From assembly GCA_964422145.1 (NCBI GenBank), contig CAYQZV010000004.1, positions 62,001 through 126,000 on the forward strand: a DNA stretch of 64,000 bases. The letters run 5' to 3'. The DNA is from JACNKV01 sp964422145. GTDB lineage: Bacteria; Fidelibacterota; Marinisomatia; Marinisomatales; JACNKV01. The first letter of the stretch is position 1; every line of letters starts with the position of its first letter. The notes below the pieces were generated by a model. The model was not told the DNA's origin and made no database searches. It was given only the letters and a program-made list of their open reading frames with translations. Of this stretch, positions 6,895 through 15,813 are shown piece by piece. The translations under genes were made by a program, and so were the position numbers.

Positions 6895-9747
6895 ATGTCG
6901 AAAAAAGTGAAAACATCCAATGCCAGCCCCGCAAAGCACATTTGCATTCGCGGTGCTCGTCAGCATAACCTGAAAAATATCGATCTGGATATTCCGCGGG
7001 ATCAGCTGGTCGTCGTCACCGGACTCTCCGGATCAGGAAAATCATCTTTGGCCTTTGACACCATCTACGCGGAAGGTCAGCGGCGGTACGTTGAATCCTT
7101 ATCATCCTATGCACGGCAATTCCTCGGACTGATGGAAAAACCGGATATGGATTATATCGAAGGACTTTCTCCTGCGATTTCCATTGAACAAAAATCCACG
7201 GCAAGAAATCCGCGTTCTACCGTCGGAACCGTGACCGAGATCCATGATTATTTGAGACTTCTCTATGCTCACGTTGGAAGACCCCATTGCTGGATCTGCG
7301 GACGTCCAATCCAAAAACAGACGGTTCAGCAGATTGTAGACACGGTGAAACGGTTCGGTGCCGGATCACGGATTTACATCCTTGCTCCTGTAGTTCGCGG
7401 TAGAAAAGGTGAGCATAAAGGCGTGTTTGACGAGATCAAAAAAGAAGGGTTCCTTCGTGCGCGCGTTGACGGCGAAATCCTTTCAGTTCACAATAAGATC
7501 AGCTTGAAAAAAAATATCAAACACACCATCGAAGTTGTGATTGACCGTTTGGTTTTAGAGGGCGATTTTCAGGATCGGCTCACCGAGTCGGTGGAATTGG
7601 CTCTAAAAATTGGTTCGGGATTGATCTTCGTCCACGAATTACCGAACAAAGATCATTTATTCAGCGAACATTTTGCCTGCCCGCATTGCGAAGTGTCAAT
7701 GGAAGAACTCTCTCCGCGGATGTTCTCGTTTAACTCTCCCTACGGTGCCTGTAAAAAATGCGACGGTCTTGGCTCACACATGGAAGTCGATCCTGAGCTG
7801 GTGGTTCCGGATAAGATGAAATCGTTAATTCAAGGTGCGATCGCTCCATTAGGTGAGCAGCCTCGCGGAAACTGGTACGGTAATATTTTAAAAAGCATGT
7901 CAAGACATTACGGATTTGCCTTTTCAACCCCGTGGGTCAAACTCGATCCGAGAATTCGTGAAGTGCTTCTCTTTGGAACCGGAAAAGACAAACTGACCAT
8001 GTCCTATCATTCTGATCGATGGTCAGGAACATACACCGGCGGGTGGGAAGGGACGATCCACAATTTAACGCGACGATACAAACAGACGAAATCATCCGGC
8101 GTGCGTGCGTGGATTGAACAGTACATGAGCATGCGTCCCTGCTCAGATTGCCAAGGCACCCGCTTAAGACCAGAAAGTACTGCCGTGACGATCGGTGATA
8201 AAAGTTTAGGCGATGTCTCTAAATTGTCGATCAAAGATTTACTCACATTTTTCAGTACACTCAACCTCACAAAAACCGAAACCGCCATCGCCGAACAAAT
8301 TTTAAAAGAAGTGATTGAACGGCTTAATTTTTTAGCCAATGTCGGACTCGAATATCTCACGCTGGACCGCTCAGCCGCGACGCTCTCCGGCGGGGAAGCT
8401 CAGCGCATCCGTCTGGCAACTCAGATCGGTTCTCAACTCATGGGTGTTCTGTACATTTTAGATGAACCGTCCATTGGGCTGCATCCCAGGGACAACACCC
8501 GTTTGTTGAATACGTTAAAACATTTGCGGGATCTCGGAAATTCTATTCTCGTCGTTGAACACGACCGCGAAACGATGGAAGAAGCCGACCATATCATCGA
8601 TCTCGGCCCGGGTGCAGGTGAGCACGGCGGTGAAGTCGTCTATTCTGGTGTCCCTGAAAAAATTACCGAACACGCCAAATCAGTTACCGGAAAATATCTG
8701 TCCGGGAAGCGTACGATCAAACATCCGGTGTCGCGGCGAAAAGGGTATCAAAAATCCCTGGTATTAAAAGGGGCAAAAGGAAATAACCTGAAAGAGATTG
8801 ACATTCACATCCCGCTCGGCACCTTTACGCTGGTGACCGGTGTATCGGGCAGCGGAAAAAGTACGCTGATCAACGAAACGCTGTATCCGATCCTTGCCCG
8901 TGACCTTCACAGAGCGAGAGCCTACCCGCTGCATTATAAAACGATTAAAGGCATTGAGCATTTGGATAAGGTGGTCGAGATTGATCAAAAGCCCATCGGA
9001 AGAACGCCCCGATCGAATCCAGCAACGTATACCGGTGTTTTTACTCACATTCGTGATCTGTTCTCGCAGTTGCCGGAATCTAAACTTCGGGGCTATAAAC
9101 CCGGACGATTCTCCTTTAACGTAAAAGGCGGGCGATGCGAAGCCTGCAGCGGTGACGGGATCATCAAGATTGAAATGAACTTCCTCCCGGATGTGTATGT
9201 TACCTGTGAAGTCTGTAAAGGCGGGCGGTATAACCGTGAAACCCTGGAAGTTAAATACAAAGGTAAAACCATCACGGACGTGCTGAACATGTCCGTGGAA
9301 GAAGCGCTGGACTTCTTTAAAAATATTCCGTCGATTTGGAAAAAACTCACCACACTGAATGAAGTCGGTCTCGGATACATCCGGCTCGGACAGCAAGCCA
9401 CGACGCTTTCCGGTGGAGAAGCTCAGCGGGTGAAACTGGCGTCGGAACTCTCACGGCAGAGCAATGACCGTACACTCTACATTTTAGACGAACCCACAAC
9501 CGGACTGCATTTTGAGGACGTCCGAATGCTGCTGAGCGTATTACAGCGGTTGGTAGAAAAAGGAAATACTGTCATTGTGATCGAACATAATCTTGATGTC
9601 ATTAAAACGGCAGACTGGATTGTTGACTTAGGTCCTGAAGGCGGTGACGACGGCGGACAAGTTTTGTTTGAAGGCACGCCGGAAGAGATTGTTAAACACC
9701 CGACGTCTTATACCGGTCAATTCTTACGCCCCCTGCTGAAAAAATAA
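6895..9747 (+). CDS. uvrA: UvrABC excinuclease subunit A
   Basis: The protein recognises damaged DNA and loads UvrB in nucleotide excision repair. From the ATG at 6895 (MSKKVKTSNASPAKHI) it is 950 aa, close to the usual length; an ATG at 6829 would add 22 residues with no homologous look. Visible parts in order are the first Walker A (GLSGSGKSSLAFD), zinc-binding CPHC…CKKC, the first ABC signature (LSGGEAQRIRLATQIG) with Walker B LYILDEPSIGLHPRD, the second Walker A (GVSGSGKSTLINE), the second zinc finger CEACSGDG…CEVCKGGRYN, and the second signature and Walker B LDEPTTGLHFED. All catalytic motifs are intact. It appears to be transcribed alone. Confidence 0.98.
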   Translation: MSKKVKTSNASPAKHICIRGARQHNLKNIDLDIPRDQLVVVTGLSGSGKSSLAFDTIYAEGQRRYVESLSSYARQFLGLMEKPDMDYIEGLSPAISIEQKSTARNPRSTVGTVTEIHDYLRLLYAHVGRPHCWICGRPIQKQTVQQIVDTVKRFGAGSRIYILAPVVRGRKGEHKGVFDEIKKEGFLRARVDGEILSVHNKISLKKNIKHTIEVVIDRLVLEGDFQDRLTESVELALKIGSGLIFVHELPNKDHLFSEHFACPHCEVSMEELSPRMFSFNSPYGACKKCDGLGSHMEVDPELVVPDKMKSLIQGAIAPLGEQPRGNWYGNILKSMSRHYGFAFSTPWVKLDPRIREVLLFGTGKDKLTMSYHSDRWSGTYTGGWEGTIHNLTRRYKQTKSSGVRAWIEQYMSMRPCSDCQGTRLRPESTAVTIGDKSLGDVSKLSIKDLLTFFSTLNLTKTETAIAEQILKEVIERLNFLANVGLEYLTLDRSAATLSGGEAQRIRLATQIGSQLMGVLYILDEPSIGLHPRDNTRLLNTLKHLRDLGNSILVVEHDRETMEEADHIIDLGPGAGEHGGEVVYSGVPEKITEHAKSVTGKYLSGKRTIKHPVSRRKGYQKSLVLKGAKGNNLKEIDIHIPLGTFTLVTGVSGSGKSTLINETLYPILARDLHRARAYPLHYKTIKGIEHLDKVVEIDQKPIGRTPRSNPATYTGVFTHIRDLFSQLPESKLRGYKPGRFSFNVKGGRCEACSGDGIIKIEMNFLPDVYVTCEVCKGGRYNRETLEVKYKGKTITDVLNMSVEEALDFFKNIPSIWKKLTTLNEVGLGYIRLGQQATTLSGGEAQRVKLASELSRQSNDRTLYILDEPTTGLHFEDVRMLLSVLQRLVEKGNTVIVIEHNLDVIKTADWIVDLGPEGGDDGGQVLFEGTPEEIVKHPTSYTGQFLRPLLKK

Positions 9748-9900
9748 ATTATTTCTTACTGCGGTTACCCAAAATTTCTTGTTTTTATTTTCTTTTTAAA
9801 AGGCTTCGTTCGGATAGAAATAACTCCCTAATTTCTTAGATCAACGCCGTGGAAAATATTTTTATTTTGTTCATGAAACAGAGGAATGTTTCCGGTGTTT

Positions 9901-9922
9901 TTTAACAAAAACTATTGTTAAA
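9901..9922 (+). promoter_or_regulatory. Hairpin in aminotransferase leader
   Basis: TTTAACAA (9901-9908) and TTGTTAAA (9915-9922) are perfect complements. The hairpin ends at the edge of the AAAAGG ribosome-binding site for the ATG at 9933, so it could affect initiation or mark a junction of the transferred gene. The upstream stretch 9748-9900 is T-rich and holds nothing else I can name. Confidence 0.45.
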
Positions 9923-9932
9923 AGGTGTTTTT

Positions 9933-11123
9933 ATGAGAATAAGTCTGCTCGGACGGTCTGTCGGCGAATCAACCACGCTGAAAATCGACGCCAAAGCCAA
10001 AGCCCTAAAGGCTGAGGGCAAGAATGTCATCTCCTATGCGGCGGGTGAACCAGACTTTTCAACCCCTGGGCACATCGTCGAGGCGGCGGTAATCGCGGCT
10101 CGTGATCCCAAGAATCACCGCTATACACCGGCTGCGGGTTTGCCCGAGCTAAAAGAGGCGATCGTTACCAAAACCAAGCAGGATTCCGGCACCGAAGTCA
10201 CTCCCGCCCAAGTGGTTGTAACAAACGGAGGCAAGCAGGCCGTCTACCAAGCATTTTCGATTTTACTGGACCCGCAAGATGAGGTCTTGGTTCCTACTCC
10301 CTACTGGACAACCTATCCTAAGGCAATCAAGTTGGCCGGCGGCAAACAGGTCGATGTTTTTGCCGGGAGCGATCAAGACTACAAAGTTACGGTGGAGCAG
10401 CTTGAAGCGGCCTATACCCCAAAGACAAAAGCACTGCTGCTGTGTTCCCCGTCCAACCCAACCGGTGCGGTCTACACCCAAGAAGAGCTCACTGCTATCG
10501 GCAACTGGGTTGCATCGAAAGAAAATCTTTGGGTGGTATCCGATGAGATTTACCAGAACCTTACCTACGACGGCATCATTGCGCACTCAATCACCGAATT
10601 GGTACCTGATCTTGCCGATCGAACCATCATGGTCAACGGCGTTGCCAAGATCTATGCAATGACGGGATGGAGACTCGGCTGGATGGTGGCTCCGTTGGAT
10701 GCTGCAAAAGCCGCCTCCAATCTGCAATCACATTTGACCTCTAATGTTTCAAACATTTCACAACGCGCTGCAATCGCAGCCTTAACCGGTGACCAACGTC
10801 CTTTTCAAGATATGCTTGCTGCATTTGATCGCCGCCGCAAAGTGGCAGTTGCGGAAATGAATAAGATATCCGGTGTGGTTACCCCAACCCCAAAGGGCGC
10901 TTTCTACATTTACAGTGATGTTTCCGGCCTTCTTGGAAAGAGCTGGGGAGACAAGAAAATCAATAACTCGCTAGAGCTGTGTGACTATGCGCTTGATGCT
11001 GCCGAGGTTGCCATGGTTCCCGGTGAGGCCTTTGGCCCTAGCGGCTACGTCCGTCTGAGCTATGCCCTCGGGGATGATCAACTGGTTGAAGGAATTCAAA
11101 GGTTACAAAAACTCTTCAGTTAA
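9933..11123 (+). CDS. Aspartate/aromatic-type aminotransferase (PLP fold type I), actinobacterial-like
   Basis: The ATG at 9933 follows an AAAGGTG site and gives 396 aa (MRISLLGRSVGESTTLKIDA); an upstream ATG at 9915 lies inside a hairpin. Class I aminotransferase motifs are YAAGEPDFSTPGHI, HRYTPAAGLPELKEA, VTNGGKQAVYQAF, LLCSPSNPTGAVYTQEEL, VSDEIYQNLTYDG, the PLP-lysine region NGVAKIYAMTGWRLGW, and PGEAFGPSGYVRLSYALG. The probable reaction is aspartate plus 2-oxoglutarate to oxaloacetate plus glutamate. The wording of the protein (FDRRRK, QSHLTSNVSNISQRAA, PKGAFYIYSDVSGLLGK) closely recalls actinobacterial aspartate aminotransferases. The DNA is also richer in GC and in codons such as GCC, ATC and AAG than its neighbours. 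Both suggest horizontal transfer. Confidence 0.93.
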   Translation: MRISLLGRSVGESTTLKIDAKAKALKAEGKNVISYAAGEPDFSTPGHIVEAAVIAARDPKNHRYTPAAGLPELKEAIVTKTKQDSGTEVTPAQVVVTNGGKQAVYQAFSILLDPQDEVLVPTPYWTTYPKAIKLAGGKQVDVFAGSDQDYKVTVEQLEAAYTPKTKALLLCSPSNPTGAVYTQEELTAIGNWVASKENLWVVSDEIYQNLTYDGIIAHSITELVPDLADRTIMVNGVAKIYAMTGWRLGWMVAPLDAAKAASNLQSHLTSNVSNISQRAAIAALTGDQRPFQDMLAAFDRRRKVAVAEMNKISGVVTPTPKGAFYIYSDVSGLLGKSWGDKKINNSLELCDYALDAAEVAMVPGEAFGPSGYVRLSYALGDDQLVEGIQRLQKLFS

Positions 11124-11222
11124 ACCTTCACTTCCGTGCGATGTTACGATATTCAATGAAACGGACTTGTTCCAATAAATTATTCAAATAATTATTCATG
11201 ATTATTTGATCTTCTGTAAAAG

Positions 11223-11250
11223 AAAAGCCCCGGGAAACCGGGGCTTTTTT
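11223..11250. terminator. Bidirectional rho-independent terminator
   Basis: AAAAGCCCCGG, loop GAAA, then CCGGGGCTTTTTT forms a strong GC stem with a T6 run on the plus strand. An AAAAGAAAA stretch on the left side provides Ts for the minus strand. It separates the convergent aminotransferase (plus) and the Cas6-like gene (minus). Confidence 0.9.
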
Positions 11251-11268
11251 CAGCATTGTGAGTGTGGA

Positions 11269-12285
11269 TCAAATACTATGCTGTTTTTGATGGAATTCAG
11301 GGCTGTTGAATTTATCATCATCTGAATCCCCATCAACATCTGGTTTTTTCTTCGGAGCTTTTTTCTTCGGTTTCCGTTTCCGTTCAACGGGCTGCTCTTC
11401 TAAATCAAACTCCTCTGAAAACATTTTTCGACTGGTTTCTTTTTTCCGCTGGAAGAAAATCCGTTTCTTCGGTTTCGGAACTTCCTCTGCTCCGACAGCT
11501 TCAAGATCTTCATCTGTCTCTTTGATTTCTTCTGGTTCTTCTTTTTTCACGCTTTTCTTCAACGAGTCTTCATCAAAACTGAACACTTCCGGATTCACCA
11601 TCCCATAGATCGTTCCGTATCCGCGGGTGATCCCGTTTCCGACTCCGATGTAATTCGGCAACATAAAGTTTGTCCGAAATTCCCCGAAGAACGATCCCCA
11701 GTTATTTTCATCCACCGGTTTCGGGAATAAAGACGTCAGCGCTAATTTTGTGTAAATTTTGTCTTCGATGTCTATTCCCATCTCCCGTGCTAAAAACACA
11801 ATGTTTTGCCCGAGCAGACGGTTTAAGTACGTGATCCGTTCAGTATTATTCAAGAATCTGTATCGGTTTCCAGTCGTTTGGTTCAACGCTACCCAAGGGG
11901 TGATAAATCGATAGCGGATCAATCGATCAACCGGCTTGAATCGGTCGTCAATCTCTTCAATATCGACATCCATGACCTGAAACGTAATGTTCCCGAAGTC
12001 GAGTACATCCAGTTTCTTGGCTAATGACAAAACCGGCTCGACACCTTCATGAACCCCGATGATGTAAATTTGCTCATTCAGAATTTTAACCTGAACCCGG
12101 GGATACAAAAAATGTTCTCTGTATCGTCCGTCCAAAAGTGGGACAATATGTTCTTCGGGGAAATGGCTGATGAAAACACCTTTGACTTGGTAAGGCGTTT
12201 TTCTCACCGGTTTATCCGTAATGACTCTTACAATTACGGTTTTTATGATTCTCTCTTCTATATTCGGAGATAGCTGTTCATTCAT
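11269..12285 (-). CDS. Cas6b-like RAMP-fold RNA-binding protein with charged C-terminal tail (orphan)
   Basis: Residues 1-230 of this 338-aa protein follow the layout of Cas6b-type CRISPR RNA endonucleases: VKGVFISHFPEEH near 35-46, FLYPRVQVKILNEQIYIIGV at 59-78 followed by HEGVEPVL, RYRFITPWVALNQ at 123-135, a helix NRLLGQNIVFLAREMG, GEFRTNFMLPNYIGVG at 200-215, and the RAMP glycine-rich loop G213-x-G-x5-G221-x-G223 (IGVGNGITRGYGTIYG). The paired histidines (HxH) that Cas6b enzymes carry just before the Y-P-R/L-V/I-Q strand are not obvious; H41, H46 and H58 are the local histidines, so cleavage activity is uncertain. Residues 235-338 form an acidic then Lys-rich low-complexity tail (KRKPKKKAPKKKPDVD) foreign to Cas6. 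No CRISPR array or other cas gene is nearby; rho is upstream on the same strand, 57 bases away. A GAGG site precedes the ATG. The family call is from memory of motif patterns. Confidence 0.7.
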   Translation of the reverse strand: MNEQLSPNIEERIIKTVIVRVITDKPVRKTPYQVKGVFISHFPEEHIVPLLDGRYREHFLYPRVQVKILNEQIYIIGVHEGVEPVLSLAKKLDVLDFGNITFQVMDVDIEEIDDRFKPVDRLIRYRFITPWVALNQTTGNRYRFLNNTERITYLNRLLGQNIVFLAREMGIDIEDKIYTKLALTSLFPKPVDENNWGSFFGEFRTNFMLPNYIGVGNGITRGYGTIYGMVNPEVFSFDEDSLKKSVKKEEPEEIKETDEDLEAVGAEEVPKPKKRIFFQRKKETSRKMFSEEFDLEEQPVERKRKPKKKAPKKKPDVDGDSDDDKFNSPEFHQKQHSI

Positions 12286-12342
12286 ATATACCTCATAAAT
12301 AAATAGATTATTTACTACACCAATGCTGGAATATAGGACTTT

Positions 12343-13590
12343 TTATCTTCCCATAGTATTTAAAAATTCTTCATTGTCTTTTGTGCGTCTCATCTTATCC
12401 AACATGAATTCCATCGCTTCAATCGTATTCATTTCATCGAGCAGTTTCCGTAAAATCCACATCCGGCCGGTTCCCAGCTTGGAGAGAAGCAGTTCTTCTT
12501 TTCGCGTCCCGGAACGGATAATATCAAATGCAGGGAACAAGCGGCGGTCGCTGAGTTTCCGGTCCAGAACCAGTTCCATATTTCCCGTTCCTTTGAACTC
12601 TTCAAAGATGACATCATCCATCCGGCTGCCAGTGTCGACCAATGCGGTTGCGATGATGGTCAGACTTCCGCCTTCTTCCGTATTCCGTGCGGCACCGAAA
12701 AACTGTTTTGGTTTTTTCAACGCGTTGGCATCCACACCACCGGACAGAATCTTTCCGCTATGCGGGATGACGGCATTATGCGCACGTCCCAGCCGGGTAA
12801 GACTGTCAAGCAGGATCACAACATCCTCTCCGTATTCGACCATTCGTTTTGCTTTTTGAAGCACCATATCGGTCACGGCAACGTGGCGTTCCGGCGGCTC
12901 ATCAAACGTTGAGCTGACAACTTCAGCGTCCACATTGCGTTTCATATCTGTGACTTCTTCCGGTCGTTCATCGATCAGTAAGATCAGCATTTTTGTATCA
13001 GGATGATTTTTCCTGATCGCGTTGGCGATTTTCTGCAGCAGAACGGTTTTCCCGGTTTTTGGCTGGGCAACGATCATACCCCGCTGCCCTTTTCCGATCG
13101 GTGAGATCAGGTCCATGATCCGCATGGACATGTTTTTCTGATCGGTATCCAGATTGAATTTTTCATCCGGATGAAGCGGGGTGTAATTATCAAACATAAT
13201 GGCTTTTTTCATGTCTTCTATCGGCCGGTCATTCACCATTTCTGTTTTTAATAACGCATAAAATCGTTCTTTGGCTTTCGGCGGACGTATCTGCCCATAA
13301 ACCGAATGACCGGTTCGCAATCCGAGGCGTTTAATTTGCGACGGGCTGACATAAATATCATCCGGTCCGGGGAGATAGTTAAAATCTGCACTGCGAAGGA
13401 ATCCGTACCCGTCTGACATGACTTCCAAGACACCTTTTGCATACAGTGTATTGTCTTTATCGTCCCGTTCCTGAAGAATACGCATGATCAGCGCTTGTTT
13501 ATTCAGTCCCGAGTACCCTTTAATATTCAATTCTTGAGCAAGCTTCGTCAATTCCTTGATTTTGAGGGAATGGAGCTTATTCACATCCAT
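12343..13590 (-). CDS. rho: Transcription termination factor Rho
   Basis: Rho is the hexameric RNA helicase that ends transcription. The 415-aa protein shows the N-terminal helical domain (LHSLKIKELTKLAQELNIKG), the cold-shock-like RNA-binding domain (SDGYGFLRSADFNYLPGPDD, then IYVSPSQIKR), the Walker A region (GMIVAQPKTGKTVLLQKIA), Walker B (DVVILLDSLTRLGRA) with the Q-loop region SGGVDANALKKPKQFFGAAR, and the conserved TGSRMDDVIFEEFKGTGNM and RKLSDRRLFPAFDI segments. Length and motifs are complete. The gene for the Cas6b-like protein follows closely on the same strand, so the two may be co-transcribed; folC lies about 95 bases upstream on the same strand. Confidence 0.98.
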   Translation of the reverse strand: MDVNKLHSLKIKELTKLAQELNIKGYSGLNKQALIMRILQERDDKDNTLYAKGVLEVMSDGYGFLRSADFNYLPGPDDIYVSPSQIKRLGLRTGHSVYGQIRPPKAKERFYALLKTEMVNDRPIEDMKKAIMFDNYTPLHPDEKFNLDTDQKNMSMRIMDLISPIGKGQRGMIVAQPKTGKTVLLQKIANAIRKNHPDTKMLILLIDERPEEVTDMKRNVDAEVVSSTFDEPPERHVAVTDMVLQKAKRMVEYGEDVVILLDSLTRLGRAHNAVIPHSGKILSGGVDANALKKPKQFFGAARNTEEGGSLTIIATALVDTGSRMDDVIFEEFKGTGNMELVLDRKLSDRRLFPAFDIIRSGTRKEELLLSKLGTGRMWILRKLLDEMNTIEAMEFMLDKMRRTKDNEEFLNTMGR

Positions 13591-13685
13591 AATAGATAGT
13601 CCTTTAATTATTGATTTTTCCGGGGGAAAAGAGATTTATATAAAACCTTGCGGTAAATCGGTTACATCCGACGCGACAAGTTACA

Positions 13686-14960
13686 TTAAATGATCCCTTT
13701 GTCAAAGAAAAAACCGAAACGCTCATAAACAGCAGTTGCAATATAATGACTGCCGAAAATCAGCCCCGGTTTATCGTCTGAAATTGTCTCTTCTAATCGT
13801 TGAATGGCATGGATAAATTCATCGTCTCGAATCGTGGGAATTCTCACTTGACTCATCGATGCTTCCAGTGCATCAGCACTCATCAATCCGGTTTCGGGGC
13901 ACGATGTCACAATCAGGGATGAAAATCCTTCTGACAAAATGGAATGCATTTTCTGCAATTCTTTGTCAGCTTTCAGCACAAAAACACCGACCGGTTTTTC
14001 TGTGTATTGATTTTTCAGCCAGCGTAAAACGGCTTGAATTCCGTGTTCATTATGAGCCACATCATAATAAATCGGACGGTCAGAACTTAGACGTTGTATC
14101 CGCCCCGGCCATTGTGTTTTTTGCAGGCCGGCATTGATCGTTTCTGAGGCGATATCGGGTATAAACTCACGAACCGTTGAAATAGCTGTCGCTGTGTTCA
14201 GGGCTTGATATTCCCCCAACAATGGAGTGACAAATGTCTCGTTTTGATATAAAAATTCTGTTCCGTTTAATCCGGTTTGTATAATACGAAGGTCTTTCTG
14301 TTTCACCTGGTGAATCGGGGCGAATCTTTCTTTGGCCGTTTTCAGGATCACATGTTCTGCTTCCCGCTGTTGTTCCGCTAAAATCAACGGCGTGGACGGT
14401 TTGATGATTCCGGCTTTTTCACCGGAAATTGATGTCAGTGTATCGCCTAAAAACTCCGTGTGGTCCATTCCGATCGGTGTGATCACCGTGATCTCAGGAA
14501 CAATGACATTTGTTGAATCCAATCTCCCCCCGAGTCCTGTCTCAATAACGGCAACATCCACCCGGCATTGTTTGAAATAACTGAATGCCATCGCCGTCGT
14601 CGTTTCAAAAAATGTGGATTGAATTTCTTCGATATCGTGCTGATGCTGCTGAACAAAGTCAATAATATCATTGTCTGAAATTGGAATGCCGTTTACACGG
14701 ATTCGCTCATTAAACTTGATCAAATGCGGCGATGTATAAAGTCCGACCGTCAATCCCTGCTCTCGAAGCATAGATGCGATCATGGTGCAAGTGGAGCCTT
14801 TTCCGTTTGTTCCGGCAACGTGAATAGCGCGAAACGTATCCTCTGGATGTTGGCATCGTTTTAATAATTCTTTTGTGTGACCGAGGCCGACCTTGATCCC
14901 CTTTCGCTCTAAACCGAAAAGATATTGAAGAAGGGGATCAATCGATTTATCAGTGACCAA
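13686..14960 (-). CDS. folC: Bifunctional dihydrofolate/folylpolyglutamate synthase
   Basis: FolC adds glutamate to dihydropteroate and then to folates in the cytoplasm. The 424-aa protein has the ATP loop HVAGTNGKGSTCTMIASMLR, YTSPHLIKFNERIRVNG, ETGLGGRLDSTN, TPIGMDHTEFLGDTLTSISG, GEKAGIIKP, and a C-terminal ligase domain with PGRIQRLSSDRPIYYDVAHN. The frame starts at a TTG at 14960 (MVTDKSIDPLLQYLFGLERK); no ATG lies upstream in frame near the family start, and LFGLERKGIKVGLG matches the expected opening. The next gene upstream, murI, is about 34 bases away on the same strand. Confidence 0.95.
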   Translation of the reverse strand: MVTDKSIDPLLQYLFGLERKGIKVGLGHTKELLKRCQHPEDTFRAIHVAGTNGKGSTCTMIASMLREQGLTVGLYTSPHLIKFNERIRVNGIPISDNDIIDFVQQHQHDIEEIQSTFFETTTAMAFSYFKQCRVDVAVIETGLGGRLDSTNVIVPEITVITPIGMDHTEFLGDTLTSISGEKAGIIKPSTPLILAEQQREAEHVILKTAKERFAPIHQVKQKDLRIIQTGLNGTEFLYQNETFVTPLLGEYQALNTATAISTVREFIPDIASETINAGLQKTQWPGRIQRLSSDRPIYYDVAHNEHGIQAVLRWLKNQYTEKPVGVFVLKADKELQKMHSILSEGFSSLIVTSCPETGLMSADALEASMSQVRIPTIRDDEFIHAIQRLEETISDDKPGLIFGSHYIATAVYERFGFFFDKGII

Positions 14961-14994
14961 AGGGGTTATCTCGAAAATAAATTAAAGCGGAAAG

Positions 14995-15798
14995 TTATGG
15001 AAGATGTACGGTCTGAGCTTCATGAATCGTTTCACCGAGAAACCGTTCCGCAACCACTTGAAACCGAGCCGGTAAGTCTGTCACAAAACACTGTAAGGCT
15101 CCGCTTTCACTTCGTTCTGAAAACAGTTGATTCTCTTTTAAAATATCATCTGTCTTTTCTGCGACGACATCTGCGGAATCGACCAACGTAACCTGATTGT
15201 CAAGAGCACGGCGAATGGACGGTTTTAATAACGGATAATGCGTACATCCAAGGATCAGTGTATCAATGGATTTATTTTTCATCTCATCCAAATACTCATG
15301 AACGATTAAATCCGTGGCAGGCTCGTTTAACCATCCTTCTTCGACAAGCGGAACAAACAGCGGGCAGTCCTTACTTTCCACCTGAATTGCTTCATCCTGC
15401 TGAAGAAGACCATTCTGATAAGCACCGGAGGAAATGGTGGCAATGGTGCCGATCACACCGACATGCCGGTTTTTCGTCACGCGTAGAGCCGCATCCACAC
15501 CGGGTTCAATTACGCCGATCAATGGAACTGAAATAGATTGCTGCAGTACATCCAGCGCTAAAGCGGAGGCCGTATTGCAGGCAACCACAATCATTTTTGC
15601 GCCTTTTTCTATCAGAAACTCAGCGATCTGAAGTGAATATTCCTGAATGAGTTTTTGGCTTTTGTTTCCGTACGGGACCCGCGCGGTATCACCTAAATAC
15701 ACGACCGATTCATTCGGAAGGATTTTCCGAATGGCTTTGACAACTGTTAATCCGCCTAAGCCGGAATCAAATACACCAATGGGTTGATCATTTAACAT
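14995..15798 (-). CDS. murI: Glutamate racemase
   Basis: The enzyme makes D-glutamate for peptidoglycan. The 267-aa protein has IGVFDSGLGGLTVVKAI, VYLGDTARVPYGNKS, the first catalytic cysteine in VVACNTASALALD, IGVIEPGVDAAL, and the second catalytic cysteine in LILGCTHYPLLKPSI, all in the usual order and spacing. The length is typical. It sits between the wall amidase gene upstream and folC downstream on the same strand, with short gaps, so co-transcription of wall and folate genes is likely. Confidence 0.97.
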   Translation of the reverse strand: MLNDQPIGVFDSGLGGLTVVKAIRKILPNESVVYLGDTARVPYGNKSQKLIQEYSLQIAEFLIEKGAKMIVVACNTASALALDVLQQSISVPLIGVIEPGVDAALRVTKNRHVGVIGTIATISSGAYQNGLLQQDEAIQVESKDCPLFVPLVEEGWLNEPATDLIVHEYLDEMKNKSIDTLILGCTHYPLLKPSIRRALDNQVTLVDSADVVAEKTDDILKENQLFSERSESGALQCFVTDLPARFQVVAERFLGETIHEAQTVHLP

Positions 15799-15813
15799 CG
15801 TTTTCCTAATAGA

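Noticed and set aside
8764..9396. 210-aa minus-strand open frame across uvrA
   Set aside because: It lies fully antisense to the second ABC half of uvrA, which has all its motifs; the antisense protein shows no family features.
9748..9900. tRNA or small RNA gene in intergenic gaps
   Set aside because: I scanned this and the other gaps over 100 bases for tRNA-like arms and saw no cloverleaf-capable sequence.
11269..12285. A CRISPR-Cas locus around the Cas6b-like gene
   Set aside because: I looked for direct repeats with regular spacers and for other cas genes in the window and saw none.
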